Positions 44,258-53,694 of a stretch of 64,000 nt of DNA are shown one piece after another. How positions within the stretch are numbered: the stretch's first letter is position 1; every line of letters starts with the position of its first letter. Made by a program: the position numbers and the translations under genes. The notes below the pieces were generated by a model. That model did no database searches, was not told where the DNA came from, and saw nothing but the letters and a program-made list of their open reading frames with translations. Location of the stretch: positions 75,264-139,263 of the forward strand of contig NZ_JAAVJI010000010.1 of assembly GCF_012033695.1 (NCBI RefSeq). Direction: 5' to 3'. Source of the stretch: Pseudomonas quercus. Its GTDB lineage: Bacteria; Pseudomonadota; Gammaproteobacteria; Pseudomonadales; Pseudomonadaceae.

Positions 44258-46777
44258 GTGCACGCCAACCTATTCCTTTCGCCCCCTCCCTCAACCCCTT
44301 TGGATGAAGCCCATGCCGTGGCCCAACGTGCGCGCGCCTACATGGACGCCTGGCCCGATTTGCATACGCTGGCTCGGCAAGTGGCGGCGCAATGCCTTTT
44401 AAAACACACGGGTGAGCAATGGAACCCAGACAAGGTCTGGTGGCACCGCTTCGAAACCAGCCACACCCGCCACGGGCCGTTCACGGGCTGGGCACATAAC
44501 GGACCTCCGGTCGAATCCCTCACCTTTACTGAGTTGGTAGTGAGGCGTTTCGACGAAGCTGCTCAGCAAGCCCCTGACAACCTGGACCTTTACAGCGGCT
44601 TTTATCAGCAAGGGCCGGGCGCTACAGAATACAACGAACGCAACGAGGTCCCATTGCTGCCCAGTGCCGTGATGGAAGACTTCTGGGCGCTGGATTTCGC
44701 TGACCATGTCCGCCAACGCACCGAGCGATTCTGGGAAACCCACGGTAACGATTTCAGGTTACTGACCAAAGTGCGCTTGCTAGGCGCCGCTCGCCAGGCT
44801 TTGACAGAAGGGCTGCTATTGCCTCAAGACCTTAGCGCGCTCGAACACTACGCTGGAGTGGCTCCTCACCAACCGGTGACCCTGGCCGGCCTGAGTCAGC
44901 CTGGGGATGTTTCTGCAGTGCACGTACAGGGTTATACAGGCGAGGCCGACGCGCCTCTGTTCACGCTTCGCACGCCTAATGGGCGCGTGATGCTCTATAC
45001 CCCCACCGCCACCCCGATCATTCGCGGCTTTCAGAGCATGCCTGCCCTACACCGAGCAGTGGCTGCACACCTGGCCTCGCCTGAGGCTGAAGCCTGGGTG
45101 GCGCAGCTGTATAACGCAGAGCGCCGCCATCAGGCCCTGGAACGCTTGCGGGCACATATCGGCACACCTGCAAACCCCCATTGGCCCTTTGGCAACGGCG
45201 AGGCGTATCCGCATAGCCTGTTCACCCTTCTGGAAACGCTAGCGCGAAATGACCTGCATACCCATCAGAACGCATTGATCAGCAACCATGCGCTACGCAA
45301 GGCACTGTGGCGCGGCTACCTGGGGGCTTTTCTACAGGTGTTTACGCCTTTTGCCTTGGTAGCTTGGCCGTTAAGCCTGAGCGTGCTTATTGCCGGTGCC
45401 AGCCGACTAGGGCTGGATATCGACGCAGCGCTGAATACCAGTTCGCCAGAACGGCGAAAGCAAGCGATGGTTAGCGGTGTATTCGACGCCATTGCTACCT
45501 TGTTCTCGCTGGCTGACCTCGGGCTTAGTGTAAGAGGATTGCGATTCGAGCCCCCACCTCATGAACGTTTGGTTTCTCTGGATACCTGGCAACCAGCAGC
45601 GCTGGCAGAAAGCGAACTGAGCGAGCTTCAAACCCAGAACCCACCTAGCTTGCCCGCCCCGTCGGCCCCTGGCAATTTCATGGAAGGCGTCAGCCTCACA
45701 CCTCGTGGGCAAACCTGGATTACCTTAGGTGGGCGAGCCTACAGGGTACGTTATAGCGGGCAGTTGCATACATGGCTTGTGGTCCGGCCAACGGCTCCTT
45801 TTGCCTTCGCTCCTTTGCGGCCCGTTCGCTTGGGCGAGCAAGGTCAATGGGAATGGCTGGACGCTCCAGGCTTGGAAGGTGGCACCCCTCCAGTGGAAAC
45901 GCCTTTTTGGGACGTATACCTTGGTGATACCCCCATCGAAAGTGCACAGGTGGCGACACGTGCCATTGCTCGGCAAAGAGAGGTGCTGGCCAAAGCAGCA
46001 TTACCTGAACTTCCGCCTGGGGAAGCCTTTTTAGTCGACGAGCATGGTTACGGGTATATCAAGGTCAATGATGAGCGCTTCTATACCTGGCGGCAGAATG
46101 GGCAGTATGTGAACGACTTGGTGCGTATTTATACGAGCGAGTCCCACTTTCCCAATCACCTGTTCCGCTTTGGTGTCAGTCATGCCTTTGAAGCCGGGGA
46201 CGGCGACTTGCCGGCCTACCTCGAAACGCTATTCAATGCATTGGAACGCCTGCCTAAAAGCAATGCCGCCCCTCTATGGCGGGGTGGAAATGCAGGGCGG
46301 AACACGTCAGGGGCTTGGTTACGCAGTGGCACTGTCACGGCAGGTGACGTATTGGTAACTACGGACATTACGTCCTTCACCGAAAACCCTTACGCGCTCA
46401 AGAGTTTCGTGGCGCCCAAGCACGTAGTGGGCCCGGAAGACGTTATTCATCAATTTGATGAAAGCTCAGTGATCTACCAGCTGCCTGCTGGTGATTACCA
46501 GAGCGGCACACCGATAGGCCCGTTGTCCATGGTCGATCAGGAGGCAGAAACTGTTTTTATGCCAGGGCGATGCTTCCTGATCGAATCCATCAAGGAAGTT
46601 CGTACACAACGATACCGGTTCATGCTGGTAAAGCTGCGTGAGACCGATAAAGCCGATGGCCGTCGCGTGTTCGACCTGCGTACAGGCACGCCCTTTGATC
46701 GAGCGGCTTGGGCAGCTCAAGTAAAACACCCAGGTTTGACAGAGCAATTGTTTCCCGCCACGCAATGGGGCCATTGA
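44258..46777 (+). CDS. DUF6543-type toxin-like protein with C-terminal ADP-ribosyltransferase domain
   Basis: The product has 839 residues from a GTG start with GGAG ten bases upstream. The first 550 residues resemble the large Pseudomonas 'dermonecrotic toxin domain' (DUF6543) proteins: GRVMLYTPTATPIIRGFQSM near 242-261 and a hydrophobic stretch near 353-388. The last 180 residues match the R-S-E class of ADP-ribosyltransferases: LWRGG with R675, DITSFTENP with S706-x-T708, and EAETVFMPGRCFLIESI with E762-x-E764, in the right order and spacing. ExE enzymes usually modify arginine. No signal peptide, secretion gene or immunity-like gene is adjacent. It is a likely effector; targets are unknown. 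Confidence 0.75.
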   Translation: MHANLFLSPPPSTPLDEAHAVAQRARAYMDAWPDLHTLARQVAAQCLLKHTGEQWNPDKVWWHRFETSHTRHGPFTGWAHNGPPVESLTFTELVVRRFDEAAQQAPDNLDLYSGFYQQGPGATEYNERNEVPLLPSAVMEDFWALDFADHVRQRTERFWETHGNDFRLLTKVRLLGAARQALTEGLLLPQDLSALEHYAGVAPHQPVTLAGLSQPGDVSAVHVQGYTGEADAPLFTLRTPNGRVMLYTPTATPIIRGFQSMPALHRAVAAHLASPEAEAWVAQLYNAERRHQALERLRAHIGTPANPHWPFGNGEAYPHSLFTLLETLARNDLHTHQNALISNHALRKALWRGYLGAFLQVFTPFALVAWPLSLSVLIAGASRLGLDIDAALNTSSPERRKQAMVSGVFDAIATLFSLADLGLSVRGLRFEPPPHERLVSLDTWQPAALAESELSELQTQNPPSLPAPSAPGNFMEGVSLTPRGQTWITLGGRAYRVRYSGQLHTWLVVRPTAPFAFAPLRPVRLGEQGQWEWLDAPGLEGGTPPVETPFWDVYLGDTPIESAQVATRAIARQREVLAKAALPELPPGEAFLVDEHGYGYIKVNDERFYTWRQNGQYVNDLVRIYTSESHFPNHLFRFGVSHAFEAGDGDLPAYLETLFNALERLPKSNAAPLWRGGNAGRNTSGAWLRSGTVTAGDVLVTTDITSFTENPYALKSFVAPKHVVGPEDVIHQFDESSVIYQLPAGDYQSGTPIGPLSMVDQEAETVFMPGRCFLIESIKEVRTQRYRFMLVKLRETDKADGRRVFDLRTGTPFDRAAWAAQVKHPGLTEQLFPATQWGH

Positions 46778-46903
46778 TAGCATCTTGGGCCATAGCGCTG
46801 AAACGGCGCAGCATCGATTGGGTGAAGCGTAGGGAGCTGGTGGCTGGCCCACTGTGCTCCCCATAGTCACCGGCGGTATATATCGCGATCCTGGCTTGCA
46901 ACT

Positions 46904-46934
46904 TTGACAGACAAGGCAATACACAGGTTAGAAT
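46904..46934 (+). promoter_or_regulatory. Candidate promoter of nhaP2
   Basis: A perfect TTGACA (46904-46909) precedes TAGAAT (46929-46934), with a spacing of 19 bases (18 if TTAGAA is used). It lies about 45 bases before the nhaP2 start in a 200-base gap that has no gene. Confidence 0.45.
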
Positions 46935-46977
46935 CCCTTGGCACGATCCATGCTTTTCTAATCTGGAGTATTGCCTT

Positions 46978-48720
46978 TTGACCGCTACCGCCATCAACAG
47001 CCTGTTCCTTATCGGGGCGCTGCTGGTAGGTGCCAGTATCCTGGTTAGCTCACTGTCTTCGCGCCTGGGCATTCCGATCCTGGTCATCATACTGGGAGTC
47101 GGCATGGCCGCCGGCGTCGACGGCGCAGGCATCGTTTTCGATAACTTCCCCCAAGCTTACCTGGTGGGCAACCTGGCGCTGGCGGTGATTCTGCTGGACG
47201 GTGGGCTCCGCACCCGGGTAGCCAGCTTCCGCGTAGCCTTATGGCCGGCCCTGTCACTGGCCACTGTGGGCGTGATGATCACCACCGGCCTTACAGGCAT
47301 GCTGGCTGCCTGGCTATTTGGGCTGAGCATCACCCAAGGCCTGTTGATCGGTGCCATCGTTGGCAGCACTGATGCAGCGGCTGTCTTTTCGCTGCTAGGC
47401 GGCAAAGGCCTGAACGAGCGGGTTACGGCTACGCTTGAGATCGAATCGGGCAGTAACGACCCCATGGCCGTATTCCTGACGGTCACACTGATCGACATGC
47501 TTGCCACCCACCAGACCGGCCTGCACTGGAGCCTGCTGGTTCACCTGCTCCGCGAGTTCGGCATTGGCGCGATCATGGGCCTGGCCGGTGGCTGGGTGCT
47601 GCTGCAGTTGGTAAACCGCATCAACCTCGCCCAGGCGCTGTATCCGATTCTCGTTATTGCTGGCGGGCTGGTCGTGTTTGCACTCACCAATGCCCTGCAT
47701 GGCAGTGGCTTCCTGGCGGTGTACCTGTGTGGCCTGGTGCTGGGCAACCGGCCTATCCGTAGCCGCCATAGCATTCTGCACATGCTCGATGGCATGGCCT
47801 GGCTCGCACAGATCGGTATGTTCCTGGTATTAGGGCTGCTGGTAACCCCTCATGACCTCTTGCCTATTGCACTGCCAGCATTGGGCCTGGCGCTGTGGAT
47901 GATCCTTGTGGCAAGGCCACTGTCGGTATTTGTGGGCCTGCTGCCGTTCAAAGCGTTCCATGGCAAAGAAAAAGGCTTTATCAGCTGGGTAGGCTTGCGC
48001 GGGGCAGTGCCGATCATTCTGGCCGTATTCCCGCTCATGGCCGGGCTCCCCCAGGCCCAGCTGTATTTCAACCTGGCCTTCTTCATTGTGCTGATATCGC
48101 TGCTGCTTCAAGGCACCAGCCTGCCCTGGATGGCCAAGTGGCTGAAAGTCACCGTGCCGCCAGACCCAGCACCCATTTCCCGCTCAGCGCTGGAAGTGCA
48201 CCACACCAGCGAGTGGGAGCTGTTCGTGTATCGTTTGGGCGCGGAGAAATGGTGCATCGGCGCGGCACTGCGCGAGCTGAAGATGCCTCAGGGCACACGT
48301 ATTGCTGCGTTGTTCCGCAATGAGCAACTGCTTCACCCCTCCGGTAGTACCGTGCTGGAAGTGGGGGACATTCTGTGCGTCATCGGCCATGAGCACGACC
48401 TTCCCGCCTTGGGCAAGCTGTTCAGCCAGGCGCCACAGCGTGGCCTGGACCTACGCTTCTTCGGCGATTTCGTTCTCGAAGGCGATGCAGAGCTAGGCGC
48501 CGTAGCGGCCCTGTATGGCCTGAAGCTTGAGGGCGAGGACCCGCAGACCTCTCTGGGGCGGTTTATCAACAGCCGCGTGGGTGGTGCACCGGTCGTCGGG
48601 GACCAAGTGGAATGGAACAGCACCCTCTGGACCGTAGCCGCTATGGACGCCAACCGTATTGCCAAGGTAGGCGTACGCTTCCCGGAAGGCAGCAAGCCCG
48701 GCCCAGGGCTGTTTCTGTAG
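46978..48720 (+). CDS. nhaP2: Potassium/proton antiporter NhaP2-type (CPA1 family)
   Basis: The 580-residue inner-membrane antiporter probably exports potassium (or sodium) in exchange for protons. Residues 1-390 contain 12-13 membrane helices, including GSTDAAAVFSLLGG and ESGSNDPMAVFL, where the Asp pair ND carries ions in CPA1 antiporters. A TrkA-C type domain (about 400-480) and a CorC/HlyC-type transporter-associated domain (about 490-575) follow, as in K+/H+ antiporters of the NhaP2/CvrA kind. The start is a TTG with GGAG about ten bases upstream. Confidence 0.9.
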   Translation: MTATAINSLFLIGALLVGASILVSSLSSRLGIPILVIILGVGMAAGVDGAGIVFDNFPQAYLVGNLALAVILLDGGLRTRVASFRVALWPALSLATVGVMITTGLTGMLAAWLFGLSITQGLLIGAIVGSTDAAAVFSLLGGKGLNERVTATLEIESGSNDPMAVFLTVTLIDMLATHQTGLHWSLLVHLLREFGIGAIMGLAGGWVLLQLVNRINLAQALYPILVIAGGLVVFALTNALHGSGFLAVYLCGLVLGNRPIRSRHSILHMLDGMAWLAQIGMFLVLGLLVTPHDLLPIALPALGLALWMILVARPLSVFVGLLPFKAFHGKEKGFISWVGLRGAVPIILAVFPLMAGLPQAQLYFNLAFFIVLISLLLQGTSLPWMAKWLKVTVPPDPAPISRSALEVHHTSEWELFVYRLGAEKWCIGAALRELKMPQGTRIAALFRNEQLLHPSGSTVLEVGDILCVIGHEHDLPALGKLFSQAPQRGLDLRFFGDFVLEGDAELGAVAALYGLKLEGEDPQTSLGRFINSRVGGAPVVGDQVEWNSTLWTVAAMDANRIAKVGVRFPEGSKPGPGLFL

Positions 48721-48820
48721 CGTGAAACAAAAGCTAGGTGGGGTTTGTGCACATAGCACTGCCACAACCCCGCCATAGCCCGTAAAATACTGCGCTCAGC
48801 CCTCTGCCCCTGCCTTGAAC

Positions 48821-51800
48821 ATGCCTATTTTGCGCGCCCTGTTGTGCACTGCCCTGCTTGGGTTGTTCACATGCGCCGCCTTCGCCGCGGACGCCCCTAC
48901 CACAGAATCGGTCCAGCAAAGCCTGGACCACATCGCTGACCGAAAGCTGCCAGATGCAGACCAGAAAGCGTTGGAGCAGGTACTCGAACAGACGCTCACC
49001 TTTCTGTTGACCAAGGCGGACCGTGAAAAGCAGCTGACCAGCGTCAAGCAGCAGATCACCGATGCACCTCGCCAGACCAGCGAAAACCAGCACGACCTGG
49101 ACAGGCTCAAGGCTTCCAAGGTGCTGCCTGTCACACAGCGCTATGCCACCGCTACCGTGCCGCAACTGGAGCAGCTGCTTACAGACCGCAGCGCCCAGCA
49201 GACCGAGTTGCAAAAGGCACTGGGCGAGGCCAATACCCTGGCCATTACGGCACAGACCCGGCCGGAACGCGCCCAAACCGAGATTGCCGATGCGCAGACG
49301 CGTATCCAGCAGATCAACCTTGTGCTCAAAAGCGGCAAGGACAGCGGCAAGCTCCTCAGCAGTGACCTGCGCAACCAGTACCTGGCCGAGCAAGCCGCGC
49401 TCAATGCGCTCATCGCCCTGCGCCGCCAGGAGCTGGCAGGTAACAGCCTCCTGCAGGATCTGGGCAATAGCCAGCACGACTTGCTGATCGAGAAAATCGG
49501 CCGCCTGGCTCAGGAATCCCAGGACCTGCAATCGCTGATCAACCAGAAGCGGCTCGCACAATCCCAGGAAACAGTCACTCAACAGTCGCTTGAAGCACAA
49601 AAGGCTGGCAACAGCAGCGTGCTGGCTACCGAAAGTGCCACCAACGTGAAACTGTCGGACTACCTGTTGCGCAGCACGGACGAACTGAACGAGCTCACCC
49701 AGCGCAACCTTCACACCAAGCAGCAACTGGACACGCTGGGCCAGGCCGATCAGGCCTTGGATGAGCAAATCAGCGTGCTCAAAGGGAGCCTGCTGCTTTC
49801 CAAGATTCTCTACACCCAGAAGCAGGCCCTGCCAACGCTGAAAGTGGATCGGAACCTGGCAGACAAAATCGCCGATATCCGCTTGTACCAATTCGAAATC
49901 AACCAGCAGCGCGAAGCGCTGAACAATCCTACGGCCTATGTGGACACATTGATTGCCAGCCAGCCAGCCGAAACGGTCACCCCTGCGCTGCGCAAATCCT
50001 TGCTGGACATAGCCGTAACCCGGGCGGACCTGCTGGAGCGGCTGAACCGTGAGCTGAGCGCCCTGCTCAACGAATCCATTACCTTGCAGCTCAACCAGAA
50101 GCAATTGCTGGACATGGCCCAGGGCTTGCGCGCCACCCTTGACGAGCAGATGTTCTGGATACCCAGCAACAAGCCATTGGACCTTGAATGGTTCAGCAAC
50201 CTGCCTCGGCGCCTGGCCAAGCAGGTGACCACGCTGCCGTGGGCCTCCAGCGTACATGAGCTGAGCGACGGCCTTGCGCAGCGGCCCTTGTTGTTCCTGC
50301 CCCTGCTGCTAGCCATCGGGGCGTTGCTGTGGCGGCGCAAGTACCTGTACAGCAAGCTCAACCAGGTTCATCGTAACGTGGGGCATTTCCGCAGGGATAG
50401 CCAGTGGAATACGCCGCTGGCCATCCTGGTCAACGTTTTGCTGGCCATGCCTGTTGCCCTGGCATTGGCAGTGTGCGGCATTGCCCTGCAAATCGACGCT
50501 CGGGGGCAGAACCTGAGCCTGGGTTCGGCCCTGCTGCAAATGGCCAAGGCCTGGCTGATGTTCTACACGGCGTACCGGATACTGGCCCCGCGTGGGGTGG
50601 CCGAGCTTCATTTCCGCTGGGAAAAGGCACAGGTGGCCTTTCTTCAAGGCTGGGTGAGGCGCCTAGGCATCGTGGTGATAGCGTTGGTCGCCGTAGTGGC
50701 CGTGGCTGAGCTGCAGCCGTCAGGGCTGGCTGAAGACACACTGGGTATTCTGGTGGTACTCACCTGCTTCGCCCTGATGGCCTGGTTGCTTAGCCGCTTG
50801 CTGCTGGCAAGCCCTACCCATCAGAACGCGTCACTGTTCCGCAAACTGATCGCTGTGCTGTTTACACTGCTGCCCGTGGGCTTGTTCCTTGGTGTGTGCT
50901 TTGGTTACTACTACACCGCCCTGAAACTCACCGACCGATTGATTGCCACGCTCTACCTGATGATGCTCTGGCTGGTGATCGAGGCCGCCTTTGTGCGGGG
51001 GCTGAGCGTGGCAGCGCGCAGGCTGGCCTACAACCGTGCCTTGGCCAAACGCCAGGCCACGCGGGAAATCGGGGGCGACCCGGAAACCCTGATCGAAGAG
51101 CCTACGCTGGACATCGAGCAGGTAAACCAGCAGTCGCTGCGCCTGATCCGCCTCCTGCTGCTGGGCACGTTCCTGGGCGCGCTGTACTGGGTATGGTCAG
51201 ACCTGATCAGCGTGTTCGCTTACCTGGACAATATCACCCTGTACGAATACACCAGTGGCACCGGTGCCAACATGAGCATGGTGCCCATCAGCCTGGGAGA
51301 CCTGCTAGGTGCGCTGGTGATCATCTGCATCACGTTCGTGCTGGCAGGCAACCTGCCGGGCCTGCTTGAAGTGTTCGTGCTGTCCAAACTGAACCTGGCC
51401 CAGGGCAGTGCCTATGCCACCACCACATTGATGTCCTACACCATTGCGGGGGTGGGTTTCGTTACCACGCTCTCCACGCTGGGGGTAAGCTGGGACAAGC
51501 TGCAGTGGCTGGTGGCCGCGCTGTCCGTGGGCCTTGGTTTCGGCATGCAAGAAATTTTCGCCAACTTCATTTCCGGCATCATGATCCTGTTCGAGCGCCC
51601 GGTTCGCATCGGCGACACCATCACCATCGGCGCCCTGTCGGGGACGGTCAGCAAAATCCGCATCCGTGCCACCACCATTACGGACTTTGACCGCAAGGAC
51701 ATCATTGTCCCCAACAAAACCTTCATCACCGGGCAACTGATCAACTGGTCGCTGACCGACACCATTACTCGGGTAACCCTGAAAATCGGTGTGGACTATG

Positions 51801-52123
51801 GTTCGGACCTGGACGTGGTGCGCAAGCTACTGTTACAGGCCGCCGACGAAAACCCGCGTGTATTGAAAGAGCCGGCACCTATCGTGTACTTCCTGGCCTT
51901 TGGCGAGAGCAGCCTGGACCATGAACTGCGCATGCATGTGCGGGACCTGGGTGACCGTAACCCTGTGCTGGACGAGATCAACCGGCTGATCAACACCGAA
52001 TTCAAGAAGCATGGCGTGGCGATTTCCTTCCGCCAGCTAGAGGTTCACCTCAAGAATCCACAGGTGTTGGAGGAACAGCTGGTAATGCGCCGGGTCGATC
52101 CCGATCAAACTGATCCCGCTTGA
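48821..52123 (+). CDS. mscK: Large mechanosensitive channel of the MscK/KefA type
   Basis: The 1100-residue protein protects cells from osmotic downshock. It starts at the ATG at 48821 with a signal peptide ending AFA-ADAP, followed by a periplasmic helical, coiled-coil-rich region (about 25-470, many Gln and Leu). About ten membrane segments follow, and then a MscS-like pore and beta domain: AALSVGLGFGMQEIFANFISG is the pore-lining helix and RPVRIGDTITIGALSGTVSKI is the MscS beta domain. MscK and MscM are alike at this resolution, so the symbol is a class call. The coding strand has a 507-codon antisense open frame which I regard as spurious. Confidence 0.9.
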   Translation: MPILRALLCTALLGLFTCAAFAADAPTTESVQQSLDHIADRKLPDADQKALEQVLEQTLTFLLTKADREKQLTSVKQQITDAPRQTSENQHDLDRLKASKVLPVTQRYATATVPQLEQLLTDRSAQQTELQKALGEANTLAITAQTRPERAQTEIADAQTRIQQINLVLKSGKDSGKLLSSDLRNQYLAEQAALNALIALRRQELAGNSLLQDLGNSQHDLLIEKIGRLAQESQDLQSLINQKRLAQSQETVTQQSLEAQKAGNSSVLATESATNVKLSDYLLRSTDELNELTQRNLHTKQQLDTLGQADQALDEQISVLKGSLLLSKILYTQKQALPTLKVDRNLADKIADIRLYQFEINQQREALNNPTAYVDTLIASQPAETVTPALRKSLLDIAVTRADLLERLNRELSALLNESITLQLNQKQLLDMAQGLRATLDEQMFWIPSNKPLDLEWFSNLPRRLAKQVTTLPWASSVHELSDGLAQRPLLFLPLLLAIGALLWRRKYLYSKLNQVHRNVGHFRRDSQWNTPLAILVNVLLAMPVALALAVCGIALQIDARGQNLSLGSALLQMAKAWLMFYTAYRILAPRGVAELHFRWEKAQVAFLQGWVRRLGIVVIALVAVVAVAELQPSGLAEDTLGILVVLTCFALMAWLLSRLLLASPTHQNASLFRKLIAVLFTLLPVGLFLGVCFGYYYTALKLTDRLIATLYLMMLWLVIEAAFVRGLSVAARRLAYNRALAKRQATREIGGDPETLIEEPTLDIEQVNQQSLRLIRLLLLGTFLGALYWVWSDLISVFAYLDNITLYEYTSGTGANMSMVPISLGDLLGALVIICITFVLAGNLPGLLEVFVLSKLNLAQGSAYATTTLMSYTIAGVGFVTTLSTLGVSWDKLQWLVAALSVGLGFGMQEIFANFISGIMILFERPVRIGDTITIGALSGTVSKIRIRATTITDFDRKDIIVPNKTFITGQLINWSLTDTITRVTLKIGVDYGSDLDVVRKLLLQAADENPRVLKEPAPIVYFLAFGESSLDHELRMHVRDLGDRNPVLDEINRLINTEFKKHGVAISFRQLEVHLKNPQVLEEQLVMRRVDPDQTDPA

Positions 52124-52162
52124 GGAGGGTCCACCCCCTATGGACCTTTCCAGGACGTGACA

Positions 52163-53626
52163 ATGAAAACGCTGGACGAACTTGAGTTCGATAACCGATT
52201 TGCGCGCCTGGGCGACGCGTTCTCCGCCCATGTGCTGCCCGAACCCATCGACGGGCCGCGTGTTGTAGTCGCCAGCGAAGCCGCCATGGCGCTGCTGAAC
52301 CTGGCACCCTCAGAGGCACAGAACCCACTGTTTGCGCAGGTATTCAGTGGCCACAAACTGTGGGAAGACGCCGAGCCCCGCGCCATGGTGTATTCCGGCC
52401 ATCAGTTCGGCCACTACAACCCGCAGTTGGGCGACGGCCGCGGGTTGCTGCTGGGGGAGGTGGTCAACGAGGCGGGCGAACACTGGGACCTGCACCTCAA
52501 AGGCGCTGGGCAAACCCCGTGGTCGCGCATGGGCGACGGGCGGGCGGTACTGCGCTCTTCAATTCGCGAGTTCCTGGCCTCCGAGGCCCTTCACGCCTTA
52601 GGCATTCCCACCACCCGCGCACTGTGCGTAACAGCCTCGGACACCCCGGTATGGCGCGAACGCCAAGAACGCGCCGCCATGCTGCTGCGACTGTCGCCCA
52701 GCCATGTGCGCTTCGGCCACTTTGAATACTTCTATTACACCCGCCAGCCTGAGCAGCACAAACAGCTGGCCGATTATGTGCTGGCCAACCATTTCCCGGA
52801 CTGCCAAGCCGCCGAACAGCCCTACCTGGCCATGTTCCGTACGGTAGTAGAACGCAACGCCGAAATGATCGCCAAATGGCAAGCGTACGGTTTCTGCCAT
52901 GGGGTCATGAATACGGACAACATGTCCATCTTGGGCATCACGTTCGATTTCGGCCCATTTGCGTTTCTCGATGACTTCGACGCTCGCTTTGTCTGCAACC
53001 ACTCAGACGACCAAGGCCGTTATGCCTACAGCAACCAGGTGCCTATCGCACATTGGAACCTGAGCGCCCTGGCCCAGGCACTTACACCGCTGATTGAAGT
53101 AGAGGCACTACGCGAAGCGCTGGGGCTGTTCCTGCCATTGTTCCAGGCCAACTACCTGGACCTGATGCGCCGTCGCCTCGGCTTCACCACGGCCGAAGAC
53201 GAGGACCAAGGCCTGCTGGAGCGCTTGCTGCAACTGATGCAGACCGGCGTTGTAGATTACAACCTGTTCTTCCGGCGCCTGGGTGAGCAGGCCCCTGAGG
53301 CGGCCCTGAACGTAGTACGCGATGACTTCATCGACCTGGCTGTTTTTGACGAGTGGGCCGCGCTGTACCTGGCCCGCCTTGCTCGCCAGCCTTCTGAAAG
53401 CTCAGAGGTACGCAGCCAACGGATGAATGCCGTGAACCCGCTGTACGTGCTACGCAACTACTTGGCCCAGAAAGCCATCGAAGAGGCTGAAGCGGGCGAC
53501 TATACGGAAGTGCGCCGGTTGCACCAGGTGCTGGCTCACCCATTCGACGCGCAGCCGGGTATGGAAGCCTATGCCATGCGCCCTCCAGACTGGGGCAAGC
53601 ATTTGGAAATCAGCTGCTCTTCCTAG
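52163..53626 (+). CDS. selO: Protein adenylyltransferase SelO
   Basis: SelO is a pseudokinase-fold enzyme that transfers AMP from ATP to hydroxyl side chains of proteins involved in redox control. The 487-residue protein starts at the ATG at 52163 (AGGAC upstream). It has YSGHQFGHYNPQLGDGRG and LHLKGAGQTPWSR, the flipped nucleotide-binding loop of the family, and GFCHGVMNTDNMSILGITFD with the active-site Asn and Asp, followed by GPFAFLDDFD. Length and motifs are canonical; bacterial members like this lack selenocysteine. It is 39 bases after mscK. Confidence 0.96.
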   Translation: MKTLDELEFDNRFARLGDAFSAHVLPEPIDGPRVVVASEAAMALLNLAPSEAQNPLFAQVFSGHKLWEDAEPRAMVYSGHQFGHYNPQLGDGRGLLLGEVVNEAGEHWDLHLKGAGQTPWSRMGDGRAVLRSSIREFLASEALHALGIPTTRALCVTASDTPVWRERQERAAMLLRLSPSHVRFGHFEYFYYTRQPEQHKQLADYVLANHFPDCQAAEQPYLAMFRTVVERNAEMIAKWQAYGFCHGVMNTDNMSILGITFDFGPFAFLDDFDARFVCNHSDDQGRYAYSNQVPIAHWNLSALAQALTPLIEVEALREALGLFLPLFQANYLDLMRRRLGFTTAEDEDQGLLERLLQLMQTGVVDYNLFFRRLGEQAPEAALNVVRDDFIDLAVFDEWAALYLARLARQPSESSEVRSQRMNAVNPLYVLRNYLAQKAIEEAEAGDYTEVRRLHQVLAHPFDAQPGMEAYAMRPPDWGKHLEISCSS

Positions 53627-53638
53627 GTACGCCTTCGC

Positions 53639-53665
53639 TTGAAGCCGCCATCAATCCTGTATGAT
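53639..53665 (+). promoter_or_regulatory. Candidate promoter of the YccS-like gene
   Basis: TTGAAG (53639-53644) and TATGAT (53660-53665) are separated by 15 bases, slightly short but otherwise close to consensus. A start near 53672 would give a leader of roughly 20 bases before the ATG at 53695. Confidence 0.4.
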
Positions 53666-53694
53666 CGCGGCATTAGAACCAGGCCTCTTTCTCC

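Noticed and set aside
46778..46977. Possible immunity gene downstream of the ADP-ribosyltransferase-like gene
   Set aside because: The 200-base gap holds no open frame of useful size on the plus strand, and the minus-strand frames overlap the toxin or nhaP2 coding sequence.
48734..50257. 507-codon minus-strand frame opposite mscK
   Set aside because: It is composed mainly of Leu, Gln and Gly from the complement of the coiled-coil region of MscK, with no recognisable motif; the plus-strand frame has a signal peptide and the MscS domain.
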